Positions 18,261 to 27,599 of a DNA stretch of 64,000 bases are shown in pieces. This stretch comes from Symbiodinium natans (taxonomy: Eukaryota; Sar; Dinophyceae; Suessiales; Symbiodiniaceae). The notes beneath the pieces were generated by a model, which saw only the letters and a list, made by a program, of their open reading frames with translations, did not search any database and was not told the origin of the DNA. Each line of letters starts with the position of its first letter. Position 1 is the stretch's first letter. Location of the stretch: the NCBI GenBank assembly GCA_905221605.1, contig CAJNDS010000002.1, positions 300,001 to 364,000 of the forward strand, in the 5' to 3' direction. Position numbers and translations under genes: made by a program.

Positions 18261-19560
18261 GGGGGCCCCTCCTTGTAGAGGAAAAGCTCTAAGGCATCTA
18301 GCGTTCCATGCCCATGGCCCGCTCTATGGAATGATGAGCCCGAAACCCTAAACCCGAAACCCTAAAGCCGAAACCCTAAACCCTAAACCCTAAACCCTAA
18401 ACCCTAAACCCTAAACCCTAAACCCAAAGCCTTGTTTTCCAGGCTTCCTACCAATCTTACGGGGGTTCACGGCGTCAGGTCTCCTATGCCTACATTAGTG
18501 CCCTGAACAAGAGTTCTGCTAGCTATACAAGGTTGGCCCCTTGAAAAAAGTCTGACAAACATCTTGGTAGCCCAGTCACCATGTCATATTAAGGGCACCC
18601 TTTTGGGGTTGGGTACTTTATCAGAGAATCTCGAAGCCAAAAAAAGGGAACAAAGGGTACCACTGGGCAAAGACATACCTAAAGAAGATCCTTCAACCCA
18701 ATGAGGGAAAGCTAAAATTTCCCACTGTCCTACTCGTGGTTTGGAGATTTAGGGTCTAAGGTTTCCCTGGCTCAGTATCCCTACTATATCAGCCTTTTGG
18801 GGTAACAAACCCTAAGCCCCCAAGCCATGCCAATGCTAGGCTGAAGGCCTCAAACTCCGAACTTTAAAGGCCCTAAACCCTAAACCCTGTTAACCGCCCC
18901 CCCCTCCCCCCCCACACAACAGTTCCTTTGTAGTACATGGACCCTTAGGGATATACTTCCCATCCAGGGGTTCACGTAGTCCCGAACAGAAGGACCCCTG
19001 AAACCCGAAACTCCCTAAAACCTCAACCCGAAACCCGGAACCACGGCCCATACCCGGAACAGTTCCCCCACACCCTCAAAGTCCTCAACGATGTGCACAG
19101 ATCTCTCAAGGGGCCCTAGACACCATAGCCCGAACCCTAAACCCTAAACCCTAAACCCTAAACCCTAAACCCTAAACCCTAGGCCGTTTAGGGTTTAGAG
19201 GGTTTCGGGGTAGCGACACTGGGCTCACCACCCTGCGGCAGGCCGACAACTCGGAGGAAGAGGTTGCCACCAAACATCCAGAGCCCTCGCCAGCTTAGGG
19301 TTTGGGGTTTGGGGTTTGGGGTTTGGGGTTTAGGGTTTAGGGTTTAGGGTTTAGGGTTTAGGGTTTAGGGTTTAGGGTTTAGGGTTTAGGGTTTAGGGTT
19401 TAAACCCAAACCCACGGCCTTAAACCCTAAACCCTGCGATGTTTGAGAAACCTCTGTGTTGTATTTTAGTATGGCCGGAGTCCCGCGCAGCCCGGCAAAG
19501 CTCCCAAGGTTCGAAGCCTGTACAGTAGGCCCTGTAGGCCCCCACCTGCATCCTAGGGTA
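18261..19560. repeat. Patchwork, 18.3-19.6 kb
   Basis: CCCGAAA/CCCTAAA block 18340-18428; CCCTAAA block 19133-19185; TTTGGGG then TTTAGGG array 19297-19402, followed without gap by CCCAAAC/CCCTAAA (19403-19435), an opposed junction. Family B element at 18566-18668. C-rich run at 18896-18912. Remaining islands are unassigned. Confidence 0.8.
18566..18668. mobile_element. Inverted-repeat element, family B (right end clipped)
   Basis: GGTAGCCCAGTCACCAT to GGTACCACTGGGC; the terminal TACC is missing. Body has CCCTTTTGGGGTTGGGTAC. Confidence 0.7.
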
Positions 19561-19563
19561 CTT

Positions 19564-19692
19564 GGAGGTTCATGGTACTTATTAACCACTTGTAACTTAT
19601 GACTGTACTTATAACCATATTAGGGCAGGTAAGGGGCTTACACGTGGGTTATGAGTACAGTTATCATTGGTTAATAGGTACCATGAACCTCC
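19564..19692. mobile_element. Inverted-repeat element, family F, 129 bp
   Basis: GGAGGTTCATGGTACTTATT faces AATAGGTACCATGAACCTCC, an almost perfect 26-bp terminal repeat; the inner arms (ACTGTACTTATAACC and GGTTATGAGTACAGT) also pair. Confidence 0.85.
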
Positions 19693-19961
19693 TTGCATTA
19701 GTCTGGGCCCTTAAACGGGGACAACCCAAGGGCCTAGACTTCAGAACCCTTTCAGGGAGGTAAGGGACCATATTAAGGGCGCATATAACTACTCTTAGAT
19801 TGTTTTTCTGCCCTGAAAATACCGGCCTATTTAGCAGCTTGGGTCAGCTCGTATTTGTTTTGTCATCATAGACCCTAAACCCTACACCCTACACCCTAAA
19901 CCCTACACCCCAAACCCCAAACCCTAAGCCCAAAGGGTCTGGGTTTTATGCTTAAGGTTTC

Positions 19962-20080
19962 CTACTATTTGCTTAAGATACCCAACCACCACCCAAAAAG
20001 GCTAAAAGACGATCACCCCTATATGCCCTTGTAAGGAAGAATGTATGTACTTCTTCTGTGGGTTCTTGAGAAAATAGTAG
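19962..20080. mobile_element. Inverted-repeat element, family C, 119 bp
   Basis: CTACTATTTGCTTAAGA faces TTCTTGAGAAAATAGTAG; the core contains ATATGCCCTTGTAAGGA as in the 48232 copy. Confidence 0.8.
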
Positions 20081-22287
20081 TTGGTCATAGGGTTCTTAAG
20101 GGAGGGGGGGTTCAGGGTAGGAACCTGGGAACCGGAGGGAAGCTTAGGGAGCCTTCGGGAGTAGTGGGGAGTCTTATAGGGAACCTTGGGTTACATATCC
20201 CCCTTGACCTCCCTTAAGACCTATAGTAAATAGCAACCCTAAACCCTAAACCCTAAACCCTAAACCCTAAACCCTAAACCCTAAACCCTCAGCCACCAAG
20301 GTCCAGCCTACGCGGCCTTCCAATCCCTCCTGTGAGGGGTCCAGCTCCAGAGCCGTGACCTTGCAGGAGGGGTTTAGGGTTTAGGGTTTAGGGTTCAGGG
20401 TTTAGGGTTTAGGGGTTGAAGGTTACGTAGTTGCTGAGTTCATATGCCCTCGAAAAAGTGTTCACTTTCAGGATAGATAGGGGAGTATGTATCCCATAAA
20501 GTGCACAGTGTACTCGACTCATTCAGCTACTGCTAGTAAGTTTAGGGTTCTGACTTCTAGGGCTCCAAAACCCACCCTAAAACCCAACACCCTTTAGCGC
20601 TGATGCTTAGGTTAAAGAGGGCTTGCAGACGGCTCCAGGCTACTGGCCAAAGGTTAGCGCTTATAGGGCCGTGTGCAGGCTGTTAATGGTATAGGGATGA
20701 GGCTAAGGCTTGTCTTGTGATAGTGATTTAGGGATTTATGGTTGAGGTTTAAGGTTTAAGGTTTAGGGTTTAGGGTTTAGGGTTTAGGGTTTAGGGTTTA
20801 GGGTTTAGGGTTTAGGGTTTAGGGTTTAGGGCTTAGCGTTCGTCTAGGCCGGGACAATTGCCGGGGCAGTGTCACTCCATATCAATCCCATACAGACATA
20901 TAGCACAGACTCGCGCAAAAAAGACCTAAACCCTAAACCGTAAACCCTAAACCCTAAGCCTTCAAAATTGAATCTACATGAGCCCTTACCTGAGCCCGAA
21001 ACCCCATTTTGTTCAAAGGATTCGGATTCAGTGCCTTGTGCATCAAGCCCGGGGGCGCTTCCCCAACTTCAAGAATCCCAACCATATACCTCAACTCACA
21101 CGACCCTCATCATTCGTCAAAAAAATGCTTACACCTTTTGGGATTTGGGCTTTGTTGCTGCAAGGACTTTGGGTTTCAGGGTTGAGGGGCTTTTTGGGTT
21201 ACCGCGACCTGGCCTCTGCCTATTCGCATGCCTGGCCCTCGCGCCTTCTCGCTTGCTGCGAGCTTGGTCCACTTCTCGACCTGGGATGCTGCTACTTTCC
21301 CCTCAAGCCAAAGCTCTAGGGTTTAGGGTTTAGGGTTTAGGGTTTAGGGTTTAGGGTTTAGGGTTTAGGGTTTAGGGTTTAGGGTTTAGGGTTTAGGGTT
21401 TAGGGTCGCTAAACCCCCACAATCGAGAAAACATCACCCTAAACCGTCGACCCTCAACCCTCAGCCGTCACACCCTTCCACGCCCCGACCTCCTAGGCCT
21501 TACTTTGTCAGCTTCTTTAAAATTCCAAGGTTTAAGGTTTAGCTGGTGTTCGAACTTCGGAAGGGCGAGGAGAGGGACACTTTGCATACCCCAAAAATGA
21601 TAATCCTTATTCTGGCAACACCGAAACAAGATACCAAATTCACACGGTGCAAGAATGACTCTTTTTCCTCCTCCCCCGTCACTCCTTGAAGCTTGTAACT
21701 AAGGCTACCGATGCTTCAGGGGCGAACGGAGGAGTGGCTCCTTGAAGAGCCCTCGATGTAAACCCAATTCGCTGCCCGTGCTTCAGTACAAGGGTGGGGG
21801 CTTTGCCCCTAAACGCTGGGCCCTAAACCAAAGTACCCCGGCAAGAGTAGAGGGTTTTAGGGCTTCAAGCCTCTAGAACACCCATGCAGCGCCAACACAA
21901 AGGGGTTCCAACATCCTGGCTAAATGGGGCTAGATTGAGTGGGCCGCGCGGCGCCTCACTTTGTTGCTGCTTAATCAACCTTGAACCCTAAACCCTAAAC
22001 CCTAAACCCTAAACCCTAAACCCTAAACCCTAAACCCTAAACCCCCGGTTTGCAAGCCATGGGTAGTGGCTGATTTGCTTGGGCTTGTGGGCCCAAGACA
22101 TTTGGCACAAGCCTGGGTTGCTGTTCAGGGCTTAGGGCGTAGGGTCTAGAACTAACCCTAAACCCTAAACCCTAAACCCTAAACTCTAAACCCTAAACCC
22201 TAAACCCTAAACCCTAAGCGCAGGGTCTAGAACTTGAAAAAAGCCACAGCCATCATGAAACTCTGTCTTCTACCAGCTGTCCATATG
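20081..22287. repeat. Patchwork, 20.1-22.3 kb
   Basis: CCCTAAA 20234-20292; TTTAGGG 20371-20425; TTTAGGG 20740-20840; CCCTAAA 20925-20965; TTTAGGG (about 13 units) 21318-21405; CCCTAAA 21985-22045; CCCTAAA 22150-22220. 20100-20220 carries related GGGAACC/TTAAGGGAGG inverted material. 21420-21980 is the longest island here (560 bp); no convincing gene seen. Confidence 0.75.
21176..21316 (-). CDS. Exon-like island, strand uncertain
   Basis: The minus frame of 46 codons reads ELWLEGKVAASQVEKWTKLA, then ASEKARGPGMRIGRGQVAVT and ends at TGA 21178-21176. Two plus-strand frames (20968-21333 and 20978-21319) also cover the island but include repeat-derived ends. Minus is chosen on composition only. 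Confidence 0.22.
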   Translation of the reverse strand, partial: ELWLEGKVAASQVEKWTKLAASEKARGPGMRIGRGQVAVTQKAPQP

Positions 22288-22397
22288 GGAGCCTACGAAA
22301 ATAAGGGACCCCAAATTTCGACCCCCAAATAGTAGGCTTTCCGTATAACAATAAGGACTCCAATAAGGTACCCGAGTACCCCGATTTCGGAAACCCC
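22288..22397. mobile_element. Inverted-repeat element, family D, 110 bp
   Basis: GGAGCCTACGAAAATAAGGG faces CCCCGATTTCGGAAACCCC, with an internal ACCCCCAAATAGTAGG segment matching other copies. Confidence 0.7.
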
Positions 22398-25070
22398 CTT
22401 GTGTTGTGTCCTAAACCGTACAGCAAGCCAGCAGTGTTCCATGACAAAGTGGCAACCGCAGCAATGGCCGGGTTGCTCGGCACGGTTTCCTCCTGCAGGC
22501 TCTTCGGGTTAAGGGTTTAGGGTTTAGGGTTTAGGAGCCAACCCTGAACGAGCCTGAAAAACGAAGGCTCAAACACCAAACCCTCCACCTCGAATCTCGA
22601 CAGAAGAAAGACAAGGCTTACGGTTCCGGTGGTTAATCGTGTCTTCTTTGGTTTTCGGTGCGTGTGCGTGTGTGTGTGTGTGTGTTCATTGGGGATTACG
22701 GTTGCTTTGCTTTGCATCTCAAGTTCGGGATCCAGTGGGCGATTTTGGTTTTCCGCAACAGAGCATGTCTCATTCTGAGCATTCAGATGGCCTTCATTGG
22801 TCAGCAGTGGAGGGCTCATCATCCTTCTAGCCACTGTTCAGGGTTTAGGGTTTACGGGGGGGCCTCCAGAAACCTCACCACTCACGCTCCATGCCCAAGC
22901 ATTTCTTACACCAAGTGACAAAGTGCCTCAGAACCTTTCGTGAGGTTGATTCCTGTAAGCCCTGAACCCCATCAACCCTCAACTCTCCTAAACCCTAAAC
23001 CCTAAACCCTAAACCCCAAACCCTAAACCCCAAACCCTAAACCCCCCAAACATCAAACCCTAAACACTAAACCCTAAGCCCTAAACCCTAAACCCTAGAC
23101 CCCAAACTCCAAAACCCCAAACCAACCCACCCCCCTGCTTGGCAACGTCAGCCTCGAGTAAGGATGGCTCGCTTTGCGACAGCCGCAGCTGGGGCGACGG
23201 ATAGCCCCAGGATGGCTGAAAGGTGACCTCTCTGAGTGTTTAGGGTTTAGGGTTTAGGGTTTAGGGTTTAGGGTTTAGGGTCACTTCAGAGCTTGTTTGG
23301 TTTGGTTTTGCTTTTGGTTTTGATCAAGGCTTTTGTGGTTTCCATTTTTTTTGTGATGGGGGGGGGGGGGGGGGGGGGGGGGCCTTTTGGGATCTTTAGG
23401 ACCTTTTAGGGTTTAGGGCTTCAATGTCGGGGGACTTGGGGGTTCAGGGCTTCGGGTTTAAGGTTTGAGGGTTTCAGGGTTTCAGCGTGTTGGGGCTTCA
23501 GGTTTGTGAGAGGTTTTTGGGTTCAAGCTTAGGGTTTGCAAGAGTGCCTAAAAACCGCCTCAAGCCTCAAGCCTAACAGCCTATAAGCGTTTAGGGTTCT
23601 TCTAAGCCTCCAAAAGGCCCCCAAATTTTCAGTACCTACGCACTTCAGACCCCAATGAGGCTTTGTATACTTGCACCCCCAAGGTGAAATGTATCCGGAA
23701 CCAGAATCCCCGAGCTATCCGAATCCATAGGCATACGTTGCTCCCGATAACTTGGGGGCCACAATCTGAAAAGGCATCCGTGTACTCATGTAGCATATCC
23801 CTGGGCCCTAAAGCTACTAAATGGGAACCCCTTTGAGGCCCAAGTATATACTACCCTAAACCCTAAACCCTAAACCCGAAACCCTAAGCCCTGAATGTGG
23901 CCGGGTTTGGCAGCTCTCCCCTTGAACTTTGAAGGAAGTCCGAACTCTTGGCCTTGAGGGTTTTGAGTTCTTGGTGGAGGGCTTCGGGTTTAAAGGTTGA
24001 GGGGGTTTAGGGTTTAGGGTTTAGGGCTTAGGGCTTAGGGCTTCGGGTTTAAAGGTTGAGGGTTTAGGGTCTCCATGTAGGGTTCAGGGTCTAGGTTGGG
24101 AGGGCAAAAAAACCAAAGCACCCAGAGGCTGACCTTAAGACTTTCCCAATTTCCCAAGTCCTAATCCAAACAGAACCCTAAACCCCTGCAAGCCCTGAAC
24201 CCCGCAAACCCCTGAACACCTAACAAACCACATAAAACCCCTAACCCCCCTCACCCTAGACCCTAAACCCTAAACCCCTAAACCCCTATCAACCCTAAAG
24301 CCCTAATCAAAAACAAGGAAGGCCTTAAAGAAGCCCAGAAGCCGGGGGCCGAACAAACCCGGAAGCCCTAAACCCCCCTTTAGGGTTTAGGATTCAGGGT
24401 TTAAGGTCTTGGGGTGCTCCTTAACCCCCAAACGCCCCAAACCCCAAACCCCGGAAGCCCTAAACCCTCGAACCCACAAGCCCCAAAATACACCTAAGCC
24501 CTAAACCCTGAATGCTAAACCCTAAAACCTAAACCGAAAACCCCCTAAACCCTAAACCCTAAACCCGAAACCCGAAACCCGAAAACCCTAAACCCTAATT
24601 CCTAAACATTAAACCCTAAACCCCCCTAAAACAGGAATACGGGCCCACTCTGGCTCCTAGACAAAGAAACGGAAAGCCTACTGAAACAAATGCGAGACTG
24701 AAATGGGCGATCTAGTACCCCTAAACCCTAAACCCTAAACCCTAAACCCTAAACCCTAAACCCTAAACCCCTCAACTCGAAAGACCGAAGCCAAAGGCCG
24801 AGTCTGAGTGGGGCACCGCCGAGTCCCGCGAGGCCAACTTGCCATCGGACTGGGACAGGAGATTTAGGGGGGGATCTCTCGGGAGTACAGTCGCGGAACG
24901 CGGCCGCAATGAGGGTTTAGGGTTTAGGGTTAGGGTTTGGGTTTAGGGTTTAGGTTTAGGGGTCAGGGGTTAGGGGTTAGGGGTTAGGGGTTTAGGGTTT
25001 AGGCTAGTAAGGTTTAAGGCTTAAGGCTTGGGGTTCAGGGTTTTGGGGGTGTAAGGTTTAGGGTTTAGGA
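22398..25070. repeat. Patchwork, 22.4-25.1 kb
   Basis: TTTAGGG 22505-22540; GT/CA microsatellite 22662-22686; CCCTAAA/CCCCAAA 22985-23115; TTTAGGG 23237-23283; G25 run 23358-23382; mixed TTTAGGG 23400-23530 and 23995-24090; degenerate CCCTAAA 24170-24300, 24370-24640 and 24717-24775; mixed TTTAGGG/TTAGGGG 24912-25070. A family E half at 23783-23857 ends in a CCCTAAA block. Other islands unassigned. Confidence 0.75.
23783..23857. mobile_element. Family E inverted-repeat element clipped by CCCTAAA repeat
   Basis: GTACTCATGTAGCATATCCC and GGGCCCTAAAGCTACT face GGCCCAAGTATATACTA; the right terminus is replaced by a CCCTAAA block. Confidence 0.6.
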
Positions 25071-25113
25071 CCTTAGGAGTGAGGGCTGCAGGTTGAGACG
25101 CTTCGAGGGGGTG

Positions 25114-25758
25114 CTAATAGTGGCTGTTGACCTGTGCACTGGCACGTTCCATTGCCTCGTCTGAGAGTTGCCAATCGCTGAATCTTTCAAGTACGTCAAG
25201 GTACCCTTGCAGGACATCGGCACAGACAGTGACAAGGCACGCGTCAGTGCCGGCAAGCACAAGGCCTGCGCTCCTGACGACCAGGCCTGCCCTGTCGCCG
25301 ACGGCTTTCTTCGACGGCCCAGTTAGGTTGATTGACGAACCGAATGAGCGGCAGAGGCCGAAGACTCCGCTCTTGCGAAGGGCGATGCGTTTGAGGGTCC
25401 CGATCATACACCTGCACCCTGGGATGAAGGCAGCGCAGCACCATGTCTTGCTCTTCCTGTCGCCGTGGACTGTCCAGTGCCCAATCCAGCGCCAGCAGCC
25501 GTCTGCCTCGTGTGCTGAGCTGCACTTCTCGGTGCAGATGCCTTTGCCCTTTGCAAGTGGAGCGGAGTCGAAATTGATGCGGGTGTAGACCCCGTCTTGG
25601 TAGACGACGTCGGCTCCCCAGAGGGGGCCAACAAACTGATCAAAAGCTGAAGGCTACCAGCCGAAGCTGGTAGCCGAGCATTGGCTGCCAGCAGGCATGA
25701 TGGCGTAGCGCGACCGACCCCAAGGGCCGGTGAACTGTCGCCGAAAAGGGACCCTAAT
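25114..25758 (-). pseudogene. Cys-rich protein exon or pseudogene with one in-frame TAG inside a perfect hairpin; family unrecognised
   Basis: On the minus strand one frame is open for 34 codons (25758-25657), meets TAG at 25654-25656, then stays open for 179 codons to TAG at 25114-25116. Both sides read like one protein. An ATG lies at 25698-25696. The segments before and after the stop share a motif, QFTGPWG and QFVGPLWG, hinting at an internal repeat. A Cys-rich stretch follows (CX3CX8CX18CCX6CXC, with GCWRWIGHW), then a hydrophobic stretch (AGLVVRSAGLVLAGTDACLV) and an acidic helical tail ending AQVNSHY. No signal peptide is visible because the N-end is missing. The region is GC-rich, so other frames are also long here; I chose this one for its length and composition. 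The TAG could be a nonsense mutation, an intron edge or a readthrough site. Telomere-like blocks lie on both sides (24912-25070 and 25964-26020). Confidence 0.5.
25652..25675 (-). promoter_or_regulatory. Perfect 10-bp hairpin with a UUCG tetraloop overlapping the in-frame TAG
   Basis: On the minus strand GGCTACCAGC, loop TTCG and GCTGGTAGCC pair without mismatch. As RNA the loop is closed by a C-G pair, giving the cUUCGg class of extra-stable tetraloop. The 3' arm contains the TAG that interrupts the surrounding frame. The structure is seen directly; any effect on decoding is inference. Confidence 0.6.
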
Positions 25759-26504
25759 CTAGAGAACTGACCATGTGCTTCTGTTTATATATATATATAT
25801 TAGAGATATACATAAGAAAGAATGAGGAACTAAGATGCAGAAAATTTACGGGGAACTTAAGAGTGAGGAATCAGAACAAGAACTACAAATGGGGGGGGAG
25901 CTCTAGGAGCGGCTCGATTGCTTCCGTGAGCCTACTTCAGGTAACCTTGAAGTGGGTTAGATACCCTAAACCCTAAACCCTAAACCCTAAACCCTAAACC
26001 CTAAACCCTAAACCCTCCATGGAGCGATGTAGGGAACGGAATGCCTTCAATCCCTGCCAAGAACCTTGCAGGTACGTGGTGTTCGCGTTGGCCGCTTCTC
26101 GTGTGAACAGCGGGACTGCTGGCTAGGATGTCGGGTTTAGGGCTGTTGCTTTAAGGTTTGGGGCTTCGGGTTTAGGGCTTAGGGTTCCGGGTTTAGTGTT
26201 TTTTTAACCCTAAACCCTAAACCCTAAACCCTAAACTCTAAGCCCTAAACCCTAAACCCTAAACCCTAAACTCTAAACCCTAAACCCTAAACCCTATAAT
26301 GAGCTTGAAGGTTACCGTCGGACTTTGAAGTGTGGGGGGCTTTGTTGGGTGTAGACTTCAAGTTGAGGTTCTGGGCCCTCGAGACTTTATACTTGAAGGT
26401 TCATCAGCTCTCACCATATGAAGTAGGGTATTTATTTCTTGTACCCCCAAAAGGACACCAGGTAAATACACTCACCAAAAACAGTAATATAAACCCTGTT
26501 TCAT

Positions 26505-26690
26505 ATCAGGGCACTTAAAAGGCTTATAAGTACAGATAGAAGTACAGGTATAGCCATATCAGGGCACTGAAGGGGCTTAGAAGTACAGCCATACGCACAG
26601 TTAGAAGTAGAGTTTTAAGTAAAGTTATAAGTACAGTTGTAAGTGGAGTCAAAATTTGCGAAGAAGTACCCTGAACCTCCAAGTAGGGCT
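26505..26690. mobile_element. Expanded family F element with AAGTACAG repeats
   Basis: Repeats of TTATAAGTACAG and AGAAGTACAG; ends in GTACCCTGAACCTCC, the family F terminus. CATATCAGGGCACT occurs twice. Confidence 0.5.
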
Positions 26691-26835
26691 CTGCCTCCAG
26701 CCGCAGCGTACCAAAAGAGCTGTGCTGGGCGTGAAAGGACTCTGGCTCAGCAGAGACCTCGGTCGGTGTTTGGGATCTTGGGTGTCGGGCTAGCCCTAAA
26801 CCCTAAACCCTAAACCCTAAACGCTACACCCTAAA

Positions 26836-27025
26836 CCCTGAAACCCTGAAACCCTGAAACCCTGAAACCCTGAAACCCTGAAACCCTGAAACCCTGAAAC
26901 CCTGAAACCCTGAAACCCTGAAACCCTGAAACCCTGAAACCCTGAAACCCTGAAACCCTGAAACCCTGAAACCCTGAAACCCTGAAACCCTGAAACCCTG
27001 AAACCCTGAAACCCTGAAACCCTGA
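26836..27025 (-). repeat. Homogeneous array of the octamer CCCTGAAA, about 24 copies
   Basis: A near-perfect 8-bp repeat, a one-base-longer relative of the telomere heptamer (TTTCAGGG on the minus strand). The uniformity contrasts with the mixed variants nearby. Confidence 0.95.
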
Positions 27026-27038
27026 CCCAAAACCCTAA

Positions 27039-27203
27039 ATCACTTTTGGACATCGGGGCTCGCGGAATGTGAAACTGTCACTTGCGGAAATCATTGTCAT
27101 CCAAGAACCGCCGAAATCTGACTTGAAAGTCGCAGTGTTTGCGGACGTATCCTACAGACAGAGTTTCAGGGCTTTGAAGATGGAGAAGTCAGTTGCCAGT
27201 TAG
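27039..27203 (+). CDS. Coding-like island, plus strand, 54 codons ending in TAG; family unrecognised
   Basis: The frame starts at the edge of the CCCTGAAA array (a stop at 27036-27038 lies in the repeat) and ends at TAG 27201-27203. It reads GSRNVKLSLAEIIVIQEPP, then KSDLKVAVFADVSYRQSF and RALKMEKSVAS, with alternating hydrophobic and charged residues typical of a folded domain. No family is recognised. It overlaps for 38 bp a minus-strand frame (27166-27405) that also looks protein-like; both may be gene fragments. Confidence 0.35.
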   Translation: MTFGHRGSRNVKLSLAEIIVIQEPPKSDLKVAVFADVSYRQSFRALKMEKSVAS

Positions 27204-27405
27204 AAGCACCAGAGTTCATGGTCCAGGAAGGCTCAATCACATGTGCAAGTTTACTCTCACTGAGCTCGCAGAACTCAAGGTATCTCAAGACATGACATTT
27301 GTCCGACAATGACGGCATGAAAACGTTTCGTGACCACTTTATTCTGCTGTGAACATCGCCAGCACCTAAAGTCATTAAAGCAACAAGAGACAAATGGGGG
27401 TTCCG
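27166..27405 (-). CDS. Coding-like island, minus strand, about 79 codons; family unrecognised
   Basis: Open from about 27405, next to a T/G homopolymer tract, to TGA at 27168-27166. It reads TLGAGDVHSRIKWSRNVFMP, then SLSDKCHVLRYLEFCELSES and a Ser-rich tail. No domain recognised, and internal ATGs cannot be ranked. It converges on the plus-strand island at 27039-27203, so the real strand at the overlap is uncertain. Confidence 0.28.
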   Translation of the reverse strand, partial: RNPHLSLVALMTLGAGDVHSRIKWSRNVFMPSLSDKCHVLRYLEFCELSESKLAHVIEPSWTMNSGASNWQLTSPSSKP

Positions 27406-27413
27406 ACACTATG

Positions 27414-27419
27414 TCTTTT

Positions 27420-27450
<31 letters not shown>

Positions 27451-27458
27451 GGGGGGGT
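27414..27458 (+). repeat. T16 followed by G29
   Basis: An uninterrupted poly-T run passes directly into an uninterrupted poly-G run. Confidence 0.95.
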
Positions 27459-27599
27459 CCCTTTCAGGGGATTCTATTCTATTTGGGGTACCCTAGACCC
27501 GAAACCCGAAACCCTAAACCCACTACCCAACCTGGTAGCGCAACTGATACCGAAACGCTCAGCGGGGATCGCGAAGTTGACAAACTTGGAGACTCAAGG

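Larger units (their letters stand above)
25762..27035. repeat. Patchwork, 25.8-27.0 kb
   Basis: AT microsatellite 25782-25800; CCCTAAA 25964-26020; CTTAGGG-type variants 26130-26200; CCCTAAA with CTCTAAA variants 26205-26300; family F-related DNA 26505-26690; CCCTAAA 26795-26835 leading into the octamer array. Islands 26021-26130 and 26300-26500 are unassigned. Confidence 0.75.

Noticed and set aside
20968-21333. 121- and 113-codon plus frames
   Set aside because: Both overlap each other, end in repeat-derived residues, and a cleaner minus frame covers part of the island.
26817-27053. Two frames of 68-78 codons repeating FQGFRVSG
   Set aside because: Direct translation of the CCCTGAAA octamer array.
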